Below are positions 35,880 through 47,699 of a DNA stretch of 64,000 nt, one piece after another. Under the pieces are notes generated by a model that worked only from the letters and a program-made list of their open reading frames with translations, was not told the origin of the DNA and searched no databases. The position numbers and the translations under genes are program-made. Positions within the stretch are counted from its first letter, which is position 1; the number at the start of each line of letters is the position of its first letter. Source of the stretch: Saturnia japonica (taxonomy: Eukaryota; Arthropoda; Insecta; Lepidoptera; Saturniidae); contig CM065313.1 in NCBI GenBank assembly GCA_033032175.1, positions 12,811,327 to 12,875,326 on the forward strand, read 5' to 3'.

Positions 35880-36355
35880 TTCACACACCGTAATGTTTAA
35901 TTTGTATTAAAGGATTGTGAAATATATAATTAATTAATTAGTTTTATAAACAACTTTTTTACATTCTTGTTCGATAAAATTACTATATTGCAACTGGTCA
36001 TACGTACATTATAAATTTAAACACAAGTAAATTTACGATCTCAGAGATCTATCTTTATCGACAGAGCATCCTCGTCTATGAAAATAATTCTTTAAGCACC
36101 AATACTTAATCATGTACCGATATTAAAAAATGCTCTAAAGAGAGATTTAAATGGATGATAAAAAATGCAACTGGAAACTATCGTTCTCATCAGCTCGTAT
36201 CCGTCCGCTGCTGGGTTGTATCCTATCTTAAAGCCATTCAACGCTTCTGGCATTTTATGGAGATAGATGATCTATCTAATCGATTATGCTATTCACAGAT
36301 TATTTTCTTACTGTTTACACCTTAACAATCTATGGTTATTCTACTTTTAATGCAA
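35880..36355. other. AT-rich stretch, no gene seen
   Basis: No recognisable feature. Confidence 0.4.
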
Positions 36356-36359
36356 TTGA

Positions 36360-36700
36360 AGATACCAGCATTATAAGCGTCAGCGGCGCGTAAGTCGACA
36401 CCGCTACTTGTCCGCACTATGCAAATGGAGATAATACGCGTGCTAGCTAAGTGACCGGGTTTGCTCTAGCTACTCCGACAATGAGGTTAACACCCGACCG
36501 AGTTATATATAAGCTTCGCAGAGCCAAATCCGTGGAAGCGGCTCGCATTTCAAATCCGTACGGTTTACAACAGAAATCGCTGCCGGCGAGGCGCATGTGC
36601 GAAGACCGAATGGGGCTACATCTCGCACATTCCTGCCTTCCGGAATTTCACTCACGTTGACAATCACAACGTAGTTCATACGTTGGCAATCATTGCGTTT
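36360..36700 (+). promoter_or_regulatory. Candidate core promoter in a CpG-rich patch
   Basis: This patch is non-repeat within the window and CpG-rich. It holds an exact octamer ATGCAAAT at 36419-36426 and a strong TATA box TATATATAAG at 36504-36513, 78 bp apart and in promoter order. Downstream sequence stays CpG-rich for about 150 bp, as a 5' UTR might. No coding exon is recognisable after it; the short frames on both strands reflect the lack of AT-rich stops. Orientation is inferred from the TATA/octamer order. Confidence 0.3.
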
Positions 36701-37064
36701 GCCGAATGCATTTTTCGTCAATTTAATCCAATGAATTAATTATAATTACACAGAATATATAAAGAACAAAATTATGTTAAAACTAAAAAACAGTGACCAA
36801 TATTGTTAGGTACTGTTGTTCTTTTTGTACATCACACGAAAGACAAATGAGAGAAGTACCAAAAATACATAAATAATAAATATTCTTATGTTCTTTTAAC
36901 ATGCCCGAAATGCACTCGTACCTTCATCACCAAAATTGGGTACTGTAGTCACTACAAAGCACATCAAAGGGCAGAACAACAATGTCCAGATTAAGTAATT
37001 TTGTAGTATCCAGGAAATCAAAAGTCGCTGTAGCCGAAATCGGCCAGGATGACACGTCATGTTC

Positions 37065-37130
37065 TTTGTAGGAATCGAACCTACTTCCTTCAACGTAGAG
37101 TACAAACACGATGCTTTTATTACATATACA
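37065..37130 (-). other. tRNA T-arm-like remnant
   Basis: On the minus strand, GTAGG-TTCGATT-CCTAC forms a perfect T arm with an exact B box, followed by 'aaagaac'. No matching acceptor 5' strand, D arm or anticodon stem is visible upstream, so this is not a functional tRNA. It is either a decayed tRNA or a SINE head. Confidence 0.4.
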
Positions 37131-37275
37131 AACAATTTTTCATACCACATGAAATGTTTGAAAGCACATTACAAGTATTGTAGGTACATAATTCCCAACA
37201 ACTTACTTTATATTAAATAGATGTAGAAAAACATAACGACACTAAACTAAAAAAGACATCATCGACTTATGATAT

Positions 37276-37487
37276 TTAAAATGGTGGTTTTAACTGTACG
37301 GTTTGAGACAAAGAATTGCCAATTATTCCACCTGCCCCCGCCACACCTGGCGCGGCTGCTTTTTTATTTATTTCATCGTCGCTGATATTTTTATTGTTAA
37401 CCTTCCTCGGTGACTGCGAGCACAAACGAAAAGAAACGCGCGGATGTGTGCACCTTTTTACATTAACAGCACGAGATCTTCGTTTAC
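37276..37487 (-). CDS. Possible 3'-terminal coding exon, unknown protein
   Basis: On the minus strand a good acceptor (pyrimidine-rich tract, then AAAG) ends at 37488. The frame then runs about 70 codons to TAA at 37276-37278. The peptide starts KRRSRAVNVKRC, contains SPRKVNNKNISDDEINKK and ends AGAGGIIGNSLSQTVQLKPPF-like, i.e. a basic start, acidic middle and Gly/Ala-rich tail. Composition is much less AT-rich than the flanks and codon third positions look coding-like. No poly(A) signal is obvious; AATATAAA-like words lie about 50-60 bp past the stop. I do not recognise the family. It could be the last exon of a host gene, a retropseudogene piece, or chance. Confidence 0.3.
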
Positions 37488-37559
37488 CTTTGATAAGATT
37501 AAAAAAATAAATACATTCTTGTAGTAGGTATCTACATTGTAAAATGTTGCATATCATCG

Positions 37560-40500
37560 ATTCATTTACATCTATGATAAAGTATTATAAAAGTATTCTG
37601 TATTAAGTCAAAACTCAATTTATATAGCTATTAGAAATTTGTTATAAGTAAAATACACGTTTAACTTTGCGAAAAATTACAGACTTACACTCTAATATTT
37701 GTGCCACTTTATTTTAAGTGTAACCATTTTCAAGTAAACGTACATGTGTACATCTTTAGACACCTTAGGAACGCTGAGATCCGGCGTTATCACTCAAAAG
37801 TATCACAATGATAACAATTTCTTGGCAAAAAGACAGAAATAATGTTATATTTCTTAAAAACAACTAAAACCTTCAGAATTTCATATACTTCGTATCAAAG
37901 AAATTAACAGAGAAAACAACAAATGAAAGTCGTAAGTAAAATTCTATTCAAAAACTTTTTTCAAATTACATAATACTGGTTTATATGGCCAGTATAAAAT
38001 AAGAAAATATTTTCTGTTATTCTACACTTTTATTGCGAGCCTCTAAATATTTCCATATTTGTCTAGTAACTGGCCAGAAAGAAAGAGTATAAATAAAATA
38101 AAGGCAAACTGTCAAAAAAGCAGACTTTAAAAAAAAGTGTGGTTTTGCATTACACCAATAAATATTAATGCCATATAAATAAAAGAATATAATTTGTTAT
38201 TTCATTCATTTAACTTTAAATGAGGGACTCAATATACAGGTATCAATCGAAATTACAATGGTTCCAGGAAAAACGAAAAAGTCATGATTTTTTTTTGTAT
38301 TGGGTTATACAAAATACATATCTGTATTGGTGGCTATATGCAAAATTTTAATCTTTGACCATCTTTGTTTTCATTTTAGGTAAAATTGTCAGGAATCAAT
38401 CGCGGCTTACTCTCTCAGGCGAAGACAAAAATATAACTCCTTGCATATAAAACCGTTTTGAGTCCAATTGCCCACCCGACAAAATTAATTGCTCGCACTA
38501 TAAAAATTGACAATATTGAAGGAATATACAGATTTCAAGGAAACCGTGACTAACTGATTGATCTTCCAACACAGAGCTCAAACCACTGAACGGATTGGGC
38601 TCAAGTTTGGCACACGGATAGTTATTATGACGTAGGCACAAGTTAAGAAAAAATCAACTGCTAAAAGAGTTTCACTGGGGTTCCTATCCAAAATTTTAAC
38701 ACGGGTAAATAATAAATCGGAGTAGCGTATCGTGCATGTCATGTTTCTTTATTTCCTGCTGAAAAATTAAATGATTCCTAATTAGAATAGGTACCGAAAT
38801 TGAAAACTGTAGCTGATCAGCTGGCTGGTTGCTCCCCCAGACCTACCTACAATGACAGTTACCTATCGTGTTGTTGACAAAAGAATATGAAACATATATT
38901 TGAACAATGAAATAAAACTATTGTAGACCAAATGGGCTCAGTTTAGTATTCAGTATTATCATAAAGAGACAATTATCATTCAACAACCACTAAGTAAGCA
39001 CATGAAATATAATTCTCCTTCAAATTTGTTTGTATAATACCTACTAAAACGTAAAAAAATCCAGTGAAGAGACGCGGACACGATGCGTCGACACGGTTCG
39101 ACGACCCCGTCGATATTTCTCGAAATTCGCCTCGGAATCCGCGCTCTTTTCGCTTTTTAATTGTAAGCAACGAGCTACCCAACAACAAGGTGATACGTTT
39201 CCAGAGAAAAATGTACAAGCGATGCCCTCACACTGGAATTACTGTAACGGAACATATTATGAATTAAGATTTACAAGGAAATACGACAAAGATTAAAAAT
39301 CGCACTCGCATTTGATACGAGATTATATTAAGTATGGTCATACCTACGATGTTAATCATATCCACATATAAATTTGTTTAATAAAATCAGTTGCTTAATA
39401 TAAAACACTTAAATAAAAAGTATTATTATACATGATATACTTATATATAAAACTGTTAATATTAATTGAAGCAAAATATAAATCATACAGAGAGACAGGA
39501 GGACAAATGTATTATACAAGCATAAAGGTTCCTAGGATACCAATCTATCCATCAAATTTAGAATATTTCTCAACGAACATAAATCAAGAGGAAAAAGTGT
39601 GAACAACAAGTGAGTTCTATCTGGTATAAATCTATAGACTACAATAGACATTTACAAAATGTTTGTAATATCTTTAATAGCGGTACGGAAGTTTGATTTT
39701 CACGCTACACATCGAACAATAGACGTGCTCGTATTCGTAACGGAGGCATTCGAATTCATGCAATTTCTTATGAGTTTATTACACACCTTTCTATTTGATG
39801 CAAAATTTTCACGGGAGTTGCTATAGAAAGATTTGAATGGAACGTTTTGAGTATATAGTAGAGTATTTAGAATAACTGGCGACAGCCCAAAACTATTTTG
39901 AATGTAACACGAGTTGGTAGATTATTTATTATGACAAATCACTTCGTCTCACAAACCCTTACTTTTAAAAGGAAATATGTTAATTAAAGTAGATTTTTAA
40001 TTGCAACGTAACAATACTTAAGTGGACTTGTATGTTAAATATACATATTTATACAATATTCATTTATATATTAAATATGTTTGTACAGCTTTACGGAAAC
40101 CTCTATCTTGGTACGAGCAAAGTTTGCTATGTCGTATCTCTGCTGTGAAGCTGTCGAACCATTTCTCGGCCACGGCGACTTTGGTCCCATTTAAGTACCA
40201 GTATTTAACTGCGCTTACCATTATATAGGTCAAAAGCCGTAACGACGTTGTGCTACAATAAAAAAAAGTGTACTTATGTACCTACGTACGTAAGAAGTTT
40301 CCTGTTTTGGAATAACAAAATAAAAATAACTCCAAAAAATTTATCCCGCGTGCCAACTTAACGCGTAACAACTTGATGAAGTTAATAGTAAAAGGTAGTG
40401 GTAGAATTATTTTACCACCGTTAAATTATTTTTACACAATTAAAAAAGTCAGTAAAATGAATTAACATTATTTTCATTGATGGCTAACTCCATCATGTCG

Positions 40501-41360
40501 CACTTCCGTTATATAATACGCGCGTAGCTCTCAATTTTACCGTTTACTAAATTTGTAAAAGTATAATTTAAAAAACTATTTTGTTCAATGTTCCACTAAC
40601 CTTCGAAAACGAGACTAAATAATGAAATATGTATTCGTATTTGGTTAAATAATATTTTGTAAACATCTAAACACACTTTAGTTTAATACGAAGGCATACT
40701 TAAAAAAGAAAAGCATAATCTAACAGCATCTAACAATATATTGAATATTTTTCATCATCTACAGTTCGGTTTTTATACGTTGTCTATATTTCTTCTGCTC
40801 ATGAGATCATCCCTGGTATTGTGCTCATTATATCAACCTATATTGCCATTGGACGCCCAGTGTTTTATTTAGCAGATGCAAGCAAACACTTTTACAGATG
40901 ACGTCATCTACTGCTTCCTAATCGGAAAAAAAGCATTTAATTTATTTACATTGTAAATATATATAACTAATCTAACAACTATATAACTAGATCTCAGACA
41001 TCTCAGTCTTAGCTCAGCGTCTGGTTTCAATTACTATTTATTACATATTAAAAACTATTACGGCTTTTTTATTGTTAATAAAATAATTAGGTAACTAAGG
41101 TTAAGTTTTTGTGTGGGAACTAGTATTGTTCTACTTGAACAATTCTACCGGTAATATCATGTAATAGGAAAAATATATTAAACATTTATTTTAAACGATA
41201 AAATGTATAGTAGAAAAAGGTTATATTGTAAAAATATATGTCGAAGAGAGATACATCAAGTTAGACTATCGGAGACATCAGGACTTTCCTTGATGTCTTC
41301 ATTACAGAATCACAGATCTTGTGGGCGTAAACAGGGTTAAGTGCAAGCACTGTATAGACG
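37560..41360. other. AT-rich stretch, no gene seen
   Basis: This is the longest quiet stretch. 38570-38720 ('aaccactgaacggattgggc', 'tttggcacacggatagtta') looks like a fragment of another dispersed repeat. A perfect 14 bp palindrome around a CRE octamer lies at 40896-40909. The frames at 38976-39267 and 40022-40228 are unrecognised. Confidence 0.4.
40896..40909. promoter_or_regulatory. Palindromic CRE-type site
   Basis: AGATGACGTCATCT is a perfect 14 bp palindrome with the TGACGTCA octamer recognised by CREB/ATF-type bZIP factors. No promoter is identified nearby, so function is unknown. Confidence 0.3.
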
Positions 41361-41365
41361 TGCAC

Positions 41366-41456
41366 TTCAAGTCCGGTGAAGCCGTAAAAGCCGCAGCGGC
41401 TCTGTTTTTGGATAGGACCCCTAAGGATAACAGTGTAGTCAGAAAAAAAAAAAAAG
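41366..41456 (+). mobile_element. Family C retroposon fragment C4, poly(A) end
   Basis: 'agtccggtgaagccgtaaaa', 'gccgcagcggctctgttttt', 'cctaaggataacagtgtag' and A(13). Very close to C3 in its last 90 bp and 5' truncated. Confidence 0.75.
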
Positions 41457-41589
41457 TCGTGCACGGTCCAATAACCCAAGTGTGAATGATGTCTATTTAT
41501 TTGGGGTTGCCCTCCAGTGGCCTCCAACCTCATCTAAATAGCTACCCCAATCCTTATAGCCTTAAGCCTTATGTCTTATATTATCGCTG

Positions 41590-41810
41590 TACGTAGGTGA
41601 CATGGTAACTGATCTTGAAAGTCCTCACGATCCGACAAGCTCCAACCGGAATGATCTTCTCGTTGGGTTCCGACTCAGTGGGTTGCCTCGGACACTCTGG
41701 ATCTAATATTAACAGAGGTATTCACAATGCGAGGGCTCGAGCTAGAATTATCCTTCAAGCCCGTCGTTGTCTGAAAAATGGATGCGTGGGTCACAGAGCA
41801 TAGATGTTGT
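41590..41810. other. Unassigned G+C-richer segment
   Basis: Open on the plus strand (41615-41803, 62 codons) and of more balanced composition than its flanks. I could not match it to a protein or to another repeat in the window. It lies about 130 bp past a retroposon insertion and may be TE debris. Confidence 0.25.
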
Positions 41811-41814
41811 TAGC

Positions 41815-42945
41815 GCGCTGCGTCTTCTACTTTCTTTTTCATTTTATTTTTGAGTACTTCTTCCTCTTCTTTTTGTTTTGGCACCGCAAAAGCACTTGCC
41901 AGTGTGCAACCTTCGTAAAAGTAAGTATTTTATTCAAAGTGACGTCTAACAAGATGGTGACTCTCTTATTAGAACGACCTAGGGAGTTTTTGCGTGATCG
42001 GTTTCATGTTTTCAGTCCATATTTACAATTCACTTTACTTAAGCACAATAACAAAACTATATCACCAATATTACACAACATAGTGTCAAAAACCTAAGTT
42101 AATGAATTAGAAATAAAAACCACAACATGTTACATAAAGATCCAGCCAAAAACTCCTTTTGAGTACTTAAGAAAACTATTATCTCGTTGCTATGATTCAT
42201 GTTTGCTCCTTTTAAATAATCCTATATACACGATTCTCTGACATATATTTCAACCCTTCATGTCGCTTGAAAAGTAATTTGCTATGATATTAATTTATAT
42301 CTTATTGAACATAAATTAATTATTTTTGTTTTATAACTACATTTTATATCAAAACAAATGGAATGATTTTACGTAGCTATAAATTAGACCATGAAAAAAT
42401 GTACCTATTACTAGTACCAATTTTGGGAAGCGACTAGAAAATAAGTTATTTTAAAACATGTATGAACTCGAGGTGCGACCCTAAGTTACACTCAATAATA
42501 TTTAGTAGGGTATAATTAGCCAAGCTGCCAACTTACGTTTTATGGTCTAAGTGAAAGGTATACGCGGGTAAGCATACGATTAAAATATTACACTAAAATA
42601 GTAAAGGAATTCAAATAAATAGGGTTTTATAAAAGGAACACATATACCTTTTCAATAAAAATAAATGGGTACGAAAAAATTACGTCGCAATTTATTTTAC
42701 CGCGTATGTTAATTATTTTGTGGTAATAAATAAAATCAGTCGTAAAAATAGTCTTCAGCAGTGTAGGCCTAACCGCATATTTCTTTTACCACAATTATCT
42801 AAGCGATAAGAAAATATGTCGTTCGTAACTATGACCACAGGTACCTAGATACATTTAGAATTGTCATCACTTCATTATGTTATAAATGAAATGAACTCGT
42901 CATAATACAGCAGGCGTGGAACATATTAATTATGATGCGTGGGCG
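41815..42945. other. AT-rich stretch, no gene seen
   Basis: No recognisable feature. Confidence 0.45.
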
Positions 42946-42949
42946 CCAA

Positions 42950-43110
42950 TGATAAATGCGGGAACAAAACAAAGTCCATCGATCTATCGCTCGTGCCTTA
43001 CGTCACGCGGGACGGGTGCTAGTGCTAGGTATAGTTGCCACGCGCTTGCGCTTGCGCCGCGCCGGGGCCGATAGGCAGATGTGCGCAAACGTCTCGCCTA
43101 TTCACACATT
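42950..43110. other. CpG-rich island with CRE-like site
   Basis: It is rich in GC/CG words ('gcgcttgcgcttgcgccgcg'), contrasting with flanks that are mostly A/T. A half-CRE TTACGTCACG lies at about 42998-43007. It is not a copy of any repeat seen here. A promoter or first exon is possible, but no TATA box, donor or protein is convincing. Confidence 0.25.
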
Positions 43111-43230
43111 TTAATATGTATATATTAAATGTACAGTAAGGCATTCAGGTGTTTCTTCTAATACTTAGAAGGCAACTGCAATACTTACAAGGCTACTGCA
43201 TAAAGGTCAGATATAAAATAATCGATCTTT

Positions 43231-43309
43231 CCAAGTTTTGTGAAGCTGTAAAAGCTGCAGCGACTTCAGGGCCCCTAAGTATAACAGTGTAGTCAGATCA
43301 AAAAAAAAT
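43231..43309 (+). mobile_element. Family C retroposon fragment C5, poly(A) end
   Basis: 'gtgaagctgtaaaagctgca', 'cccctaagtataacagtgta' then 'gtcagatc' and A(9). 5' truncated. Confidence 0.65.
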
Positions 43310-43864
43310 CGATCTTTTTTTTTTAATTCACATTATCCGCTAATGGAGTCTGCAGTGAACCCTGCCAGTGATAAATGATTCTTTAAAAAAAATTTAACCA
43401 ATATTATTGGTAAAATAATTTTTATCTACTACAAGAATATGAATGAATCATTTTTATATGTGCAAATGATTTAATAAACCAAATTTAATTATTTTACGTG
43501 AATTATTTAAACGTAATTAAACGTATTACGTTACTGTACATCACTATTTCGTCACTACGCAGGTAGGACTGCATCTTATATGCAGTGAGCTGACGCCTTT
43601 CCATATGCATTTATGATATTTTCATAGATCGTACTTGAAATACTTTATTGTATTTTCAATGTTAATTGCATAAAATGAGACAAGACAGGTACATGACGTT
43701 ATATTAACAAGAGACAATGAATAAAATTGAAACAATAATTTTGTATCTAAAATCTTGCTATTGGTTTTATGTACTAGGTAGAAATGCTTATTAGATTTAC
43801 AATTAATTTTAATATTTAAAATAAAATAATTACCAGAAAAGTGTAAGCACGACCAAGTGACGGC

Positions 43865-43990
43865 ACTGTACCTGGTACGGTACGGTAAGCATAGTACAAT
43901 CCAAAAACAACGGCGACCGCCTGGAACACGATGGAGGTCCAGTCGGACAGATTCTCGTATCCTATCCTATCCACCAAAAAAACTAATCAG
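43865..43990 (-). repeat. Family D fragment D7
   Basis: 'acggtaagcatagtacaatc' and 'aacaacggcgaccgcctgga' match the D edge also seen at 15360 and 31258. Only the edge is present. Confidence 0.45.
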
Positions 43991-44245
43991 ACAGGCTAAT
44001 CATTTCTAATGTTTATTTGAATAACATTATACTAATTCGTGTGTAATCCCCTTAAATCTATGTTTGGTGCAATGAAATTATCTAATGAGAGTCAACGTGT
44101 AAAAGCGGAACTCGCATTGAGTCAGTAGCGAGGAATAATAGGGAATCGCTACTATATTTAGTACGTTGAATACTATGAATAGACTCACCCACGATACGCA
44201 GCCGTGTAAATCAGCGCCCGACTAATGTATTACAAACTTGATACA

Positions 44246-44290
44246 CGGCGCGGCGCGGCGCGGCGAGACGCCGCGACGAAACGCGTCCCA
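44246..44290. repeat. (GGCGC)n-type G+C-rich short repeat
   Basis: About four GGCGC units followed by 'gagacgccgcgacg'. This is a very G+C-rich simple repeat in AT-rich surroundings. Confidence 0.6.
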
Positions 44291-44389
44291 ACGTCGCTGA
44301 AAAAATTAATTAATTTATGTCTACAGTGAACCTGAATAGCATTAAAGTTCAATATTTTGAGGGTTTCTTTTTTATCATTATAGGCTTAG

Positions 44390-44632
44390 ATGTAACCCAA
44401 GATGGTAGCACGATAAGCCTATTGGAAGACTGGCTCAAGTAAGTGGAACTGCCGGAAAACAGCTATTGGTGTCTGTAGACCGCTAACCAGGCGGGAATTA
44501 GAAAAACCTTACCACCATGCTATGATTTCATTACGAGGTTTTACTTCACCGAAAGCTCAGACTCATTGCAGGGATTCGAATTTACGTCGATCGACGTAGA
44601 GTCCGTGCACGCTACCAACTGAGCACATATAA
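44390..44632 (-). mobile_element. tRNA-derived SINE (SINE B) with head
   Basis: Read on the minus strand, the head begins 'tgtgctcagttggtagcgtg' (A box TGCTCAGTTGG) and has a B-box-like ATTCGAATCCC about 40 bases later. The body follows: 'gagctttcggtgaagtaaaa', 'atgaaatcatagcatggtgg' and 'ctaattcccgcctgg'. The same body is at 7660-7830 and 63245-63480. It is the only copy here that keeps both pol III boxes. Confidence 0.65.
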
Positions 44633-44879
44633 CTTTAACTGTAATATGCACCTATAATACTGAACATAAAAATAGTTTTATGAGTATAAATTCTGTAATA
44701 TCTAATAGATTTTTTTGATAAACGAAAGAATTTTTAATTAATATTATAAGTACAGTACAATAAATAACGATGGGGATACAATTTCGTACACGACTATTTA
44801 ATTCCATACTAAGCATAGCTTGTACTGTGGTAACTAAATAGCTTATATACTATACATATTAATATATAATTAATACCCA

Positions 44880-44985
44880 TAACACAATCACACAAAAGTC
44901 GCTCATGTTCGGGGATCTGATTCGCGAACTCTCGACTGAATAGTAAAGCTTAACCTATTACCACTGTGCCACGAGACCTGACTAG
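44880..44985 (-). mobile_element. Second tRNA-like SINE head, decayed
   Basis: On the minus strand 'cgtggcacagtggtaatagg' carries an exact A box (TGGCACAGTGG). A B-box-like GAGTTCGCGAATC with one extra base follows at the usual distance. The sequence beyond is AT-rich and unlike the other two SINEs. Not a functional tRNA. Confidence 0.45.
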
Positions 44986-45059
44986 GCTTATAAAATAACT
45001 TATGCCAGGAATACATAGGAATCATGTTCACTCTGGTAAGAAGAAAATCTAAAATGAAG

Positions 45060-45355
45060 AATTTTTAACAAAAAAGAAAACGAACTTCAATGATTTTATT
45101 TATTTATTCTAAAAGGAAAACTAACAGCTAAATACAAGAAATTAAATAAAGAAATAAATGTTATAGAAGGTTAAATAAAAAAAATCACAAATATAAAAAG
45201 AAGAATTCGAGCAGTTCCCGGGTGTATCTTCGAAATCGAAGGTCGAATGTCAAAAGAATAAAAAATAATCATCTAAATCGGTTCATAAATAAAGAAATTA
45301 TGGCCAACCACCACGAATTGAGAACCTCCTCCTTTTTTCAAGTCGGTTAAAAAGA
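45060..45355 (+). repeat. Family F dispersed repeat
   Basis: 'gtgtatcttcgaaatcgaag', 'atcatctaaatcggttcata' and 'gagaacctcctccttttttc' match 24320-24525. The upstream A-rich half is longer here. Confidence 0.55.
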
Positions 45356-45741
45356 AACTCCGTTGCTGGGTCTATCTTATTCCTGATAAGCAATCTTTTT
45401 AAAAATGTGCCAGCTACAATTGAAAAAATGTTCTGCGGACTGCATGTAAGAAACTTATGATATTACAAAGGCTAAATGATGAACTTCTTAAGTTACAAAA
45501 ATTGAGTTCACATGATAAGAAAATGAGGTTGAAGGGGAAACGGCACGAATTTTTAATACTTAAATGTTAAATCTTTGAAAAATCGAACGAGATAATGTGG
45601 CAGACCGTGGGTTGCTCATTCCTGGACTAAATTTGACTGATCCTGGAACTGGACATGCAAACTGAGTCATCAAAAAAAGCTTTTCACCAGTTTATCCTTG
45701 GAATTCTCGGTTAATTTTTTTTCAGAAGCCCTGTTTTAAGT

Positions 45742-45920
45742 TACTGGCGGTGCCCCGCGGCTTCGCAACAGTCTATTACGCACTTTACGGAGTAATTATT
45801 TTCTTCTCGTAATTTTACTTTTACTTATATTATTAACAATTCATAAAACCTATGAAATGAGGAATATTATGCATCCAGTACATAAAAAAATTCATAAGAA
45901 TCGGTTAAAAATGAATAAAG
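45742..45920 (-). mobile_element. Helitron-like 3' fragment, inverted
   Basis: The minus-strand end reads 'gcgaagccgcggggcaccgc' then CAG instead of CTAG. Upstream it has 'ttactccgtaaagtgcgtaa' and 'gcataatattcctcatttc', as in 12074-12483. The terminal CTAG is mutated to CCAG. Confidence 0.5.
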
Positions 45921-45924
45921 AAGT

Positions 45925-46845
45925 ATTGTTTTATTTTATTTATTACGATTTCGAAAAGTAATATTAATGAAATCAAATCCAGACATTCAACATCATAAGC
46001 CGAGACATCGGACATAAGAAATAAGTCGGAAAATGGTTGTATCTGCCGGGTCTGTCTTTCGAATGCACTACCTGTTTCTGTTAGACGCGCAGAACCACTA
46101 AGCATATTTAAAAAATCTGTCAAAGATAGTTATTGCTTGTCACTTTAATATTAAATATATTAACATGTAAATAAATTATATTTTGTTTGTATTATATTTA
46201 TAAATAAATAATAATGTAGTCTATATTTTATATATTTCTAAAGCTATAGCATCCATACATGATTTGTGTTAAACTTTATGTCGTATTTAATTGTTTATAT
46301 TATTATGTTCTCAATACACCCATACTACCTATGATTTTCAATCTGAAACATATTCATCCAAAGGTTGCCTGGAAGAAATTGCTTTCAGCAATAAGGTCGC
46401 CCTTTTTTACTAACCATATAATTTTAATCTTCGATTAGATCTGTAATTAACGGTGTACAATAAAGTTTAAATTTAAATAAATAAATATAATGCAAACATT
46501 AAAAACAGAAATACAGCCTATTAAGCCTGTCGATAAATTTGGAAAATAAAATTACATATACAGACAGACTTACAGAGTTATTAATATAGATTATTGCACG
46601 TAAATACTTTACATAAAAAAGATATAATTCTTAACTCTGAGGTCGGCTACGAGTCACTGTCCGTACAAAATCATTACACATGCGACTAAATTTACCTGAT
46701 CCGGAAACGGCCCTTTAAAAGGACCTTATCTTGTTTTCATACTGAACCCACGAACAAAGAGTCAACATTTTAACTAGGTACCTACACGATGCCGTTTTGT
46801 GAATAAAATCTATTTATAGGTTAATATGTATTTAATTTATTATGT
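45925..46845. other. AT-rich stretch, no gene seen
   Basis: No recognisable feature. Confidence 0.4.
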
Positions 46846-46849
46846 TCTA

Positions 46850-47000
46850 AAAATTTTGACAGGTTTTAATTTGCATACTAATGATATTATTGTTTCAAAG
46901 ATATGAAAGTTTGTCTGTGTTTTTGTATGTCCGGCTTGGCCGATTTTTGTACATCTTACTACGCTTATGTCCATTGGTCATTTATTTTTTTTAATCAAAA
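46850..47000 (+). mobile_element. Helitron-like 5' fragment
   Basis: 'tttgtatgtccggcttggcc' followed by 'cttatgtccattggtca' parallels 51010-51095 and 33575-33650. No termini. Confidence 0.4.
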
Positions 47001-47214
47001 CAACAAAATTTTATCAAAATGTATCCCATAATTGTTTCAAACAAGGAATTGGCAAACCTCTATCATCTGAGAGGCACGGCAGTTCCCCCCCCCCCTCCTC
47101 CCCAAATTAAGTCGAGCGCAAGCCACGTCCGTAACATCCTTTTCTCGAAGCGATTTACCGTTTAGAAGTTATAGGGATGCAAATTTACGACACTGACTCA
47201 CTCATGATTATCAA

Positions 47215-47660
47215 AATAGAAGTAGTACTTCCCCAATATCTAGAGAACTGAAATTTGGCATAGAGTTCGGGTCTAATACCCAAATAAAGGAAAAATTTGT
47301 GAAAACTTGTATTTTCGAAGATCTGAGCCTGACGTGAAACCCAAGATCCCAGCCAAACTATTAGAGATATCTAAATACCGCCTTAGAAATGTTATTTCAT
47401 AATCTGATAAGCGTTTTCTGATGACGTATAAAAATCGAAGGTCTGGAGTACCTTATGTGGAACACTAACAGCCCCACCAAACTATAAGAACTATCGAAAT
47501 GTCGGCTTAGTAAAAGTTTTTTAATCTGATGAGCATTTTCTAATGGTCCACAAAAATCGAAAATCTAGAGTAACAGACGCGCGTTGAACCCAAAGAGCAC
47601 AGCCAAACTCTAAAAGATATTGAAAAAATGCTGCTTTATTGAAAATGAGTTCTGTGGAAC
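47215..47660 (+). repeat. Diverged tandem array, ~125 bp monomer
   Basis: Three to three and a half related units. Markers: 'cagccaaactattagagata' (47350), 'caccaaactataagaactat' (47473) and 'cagccaaactctaaaagata' (47600), spaced about 123 and 127 bp. Between them 'aatctgataagcgttttctg' (47401) and 'aatctgatgagcattttcta' (47523) match, as do 'aaaaatcgaaggtctggagt' (47430) and 'aaaaatcgaaaatctagagt' (47552). A weaker first unit begins near 47220. Non-coding. It may be satellite-like DNA or the repeat domain of a larger TE. Confidence 0.65.
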
Positions 47661-47699
47661 ACGAAGCCCTCGTTCAGATATATTGTTTTCTAAGCGCAG

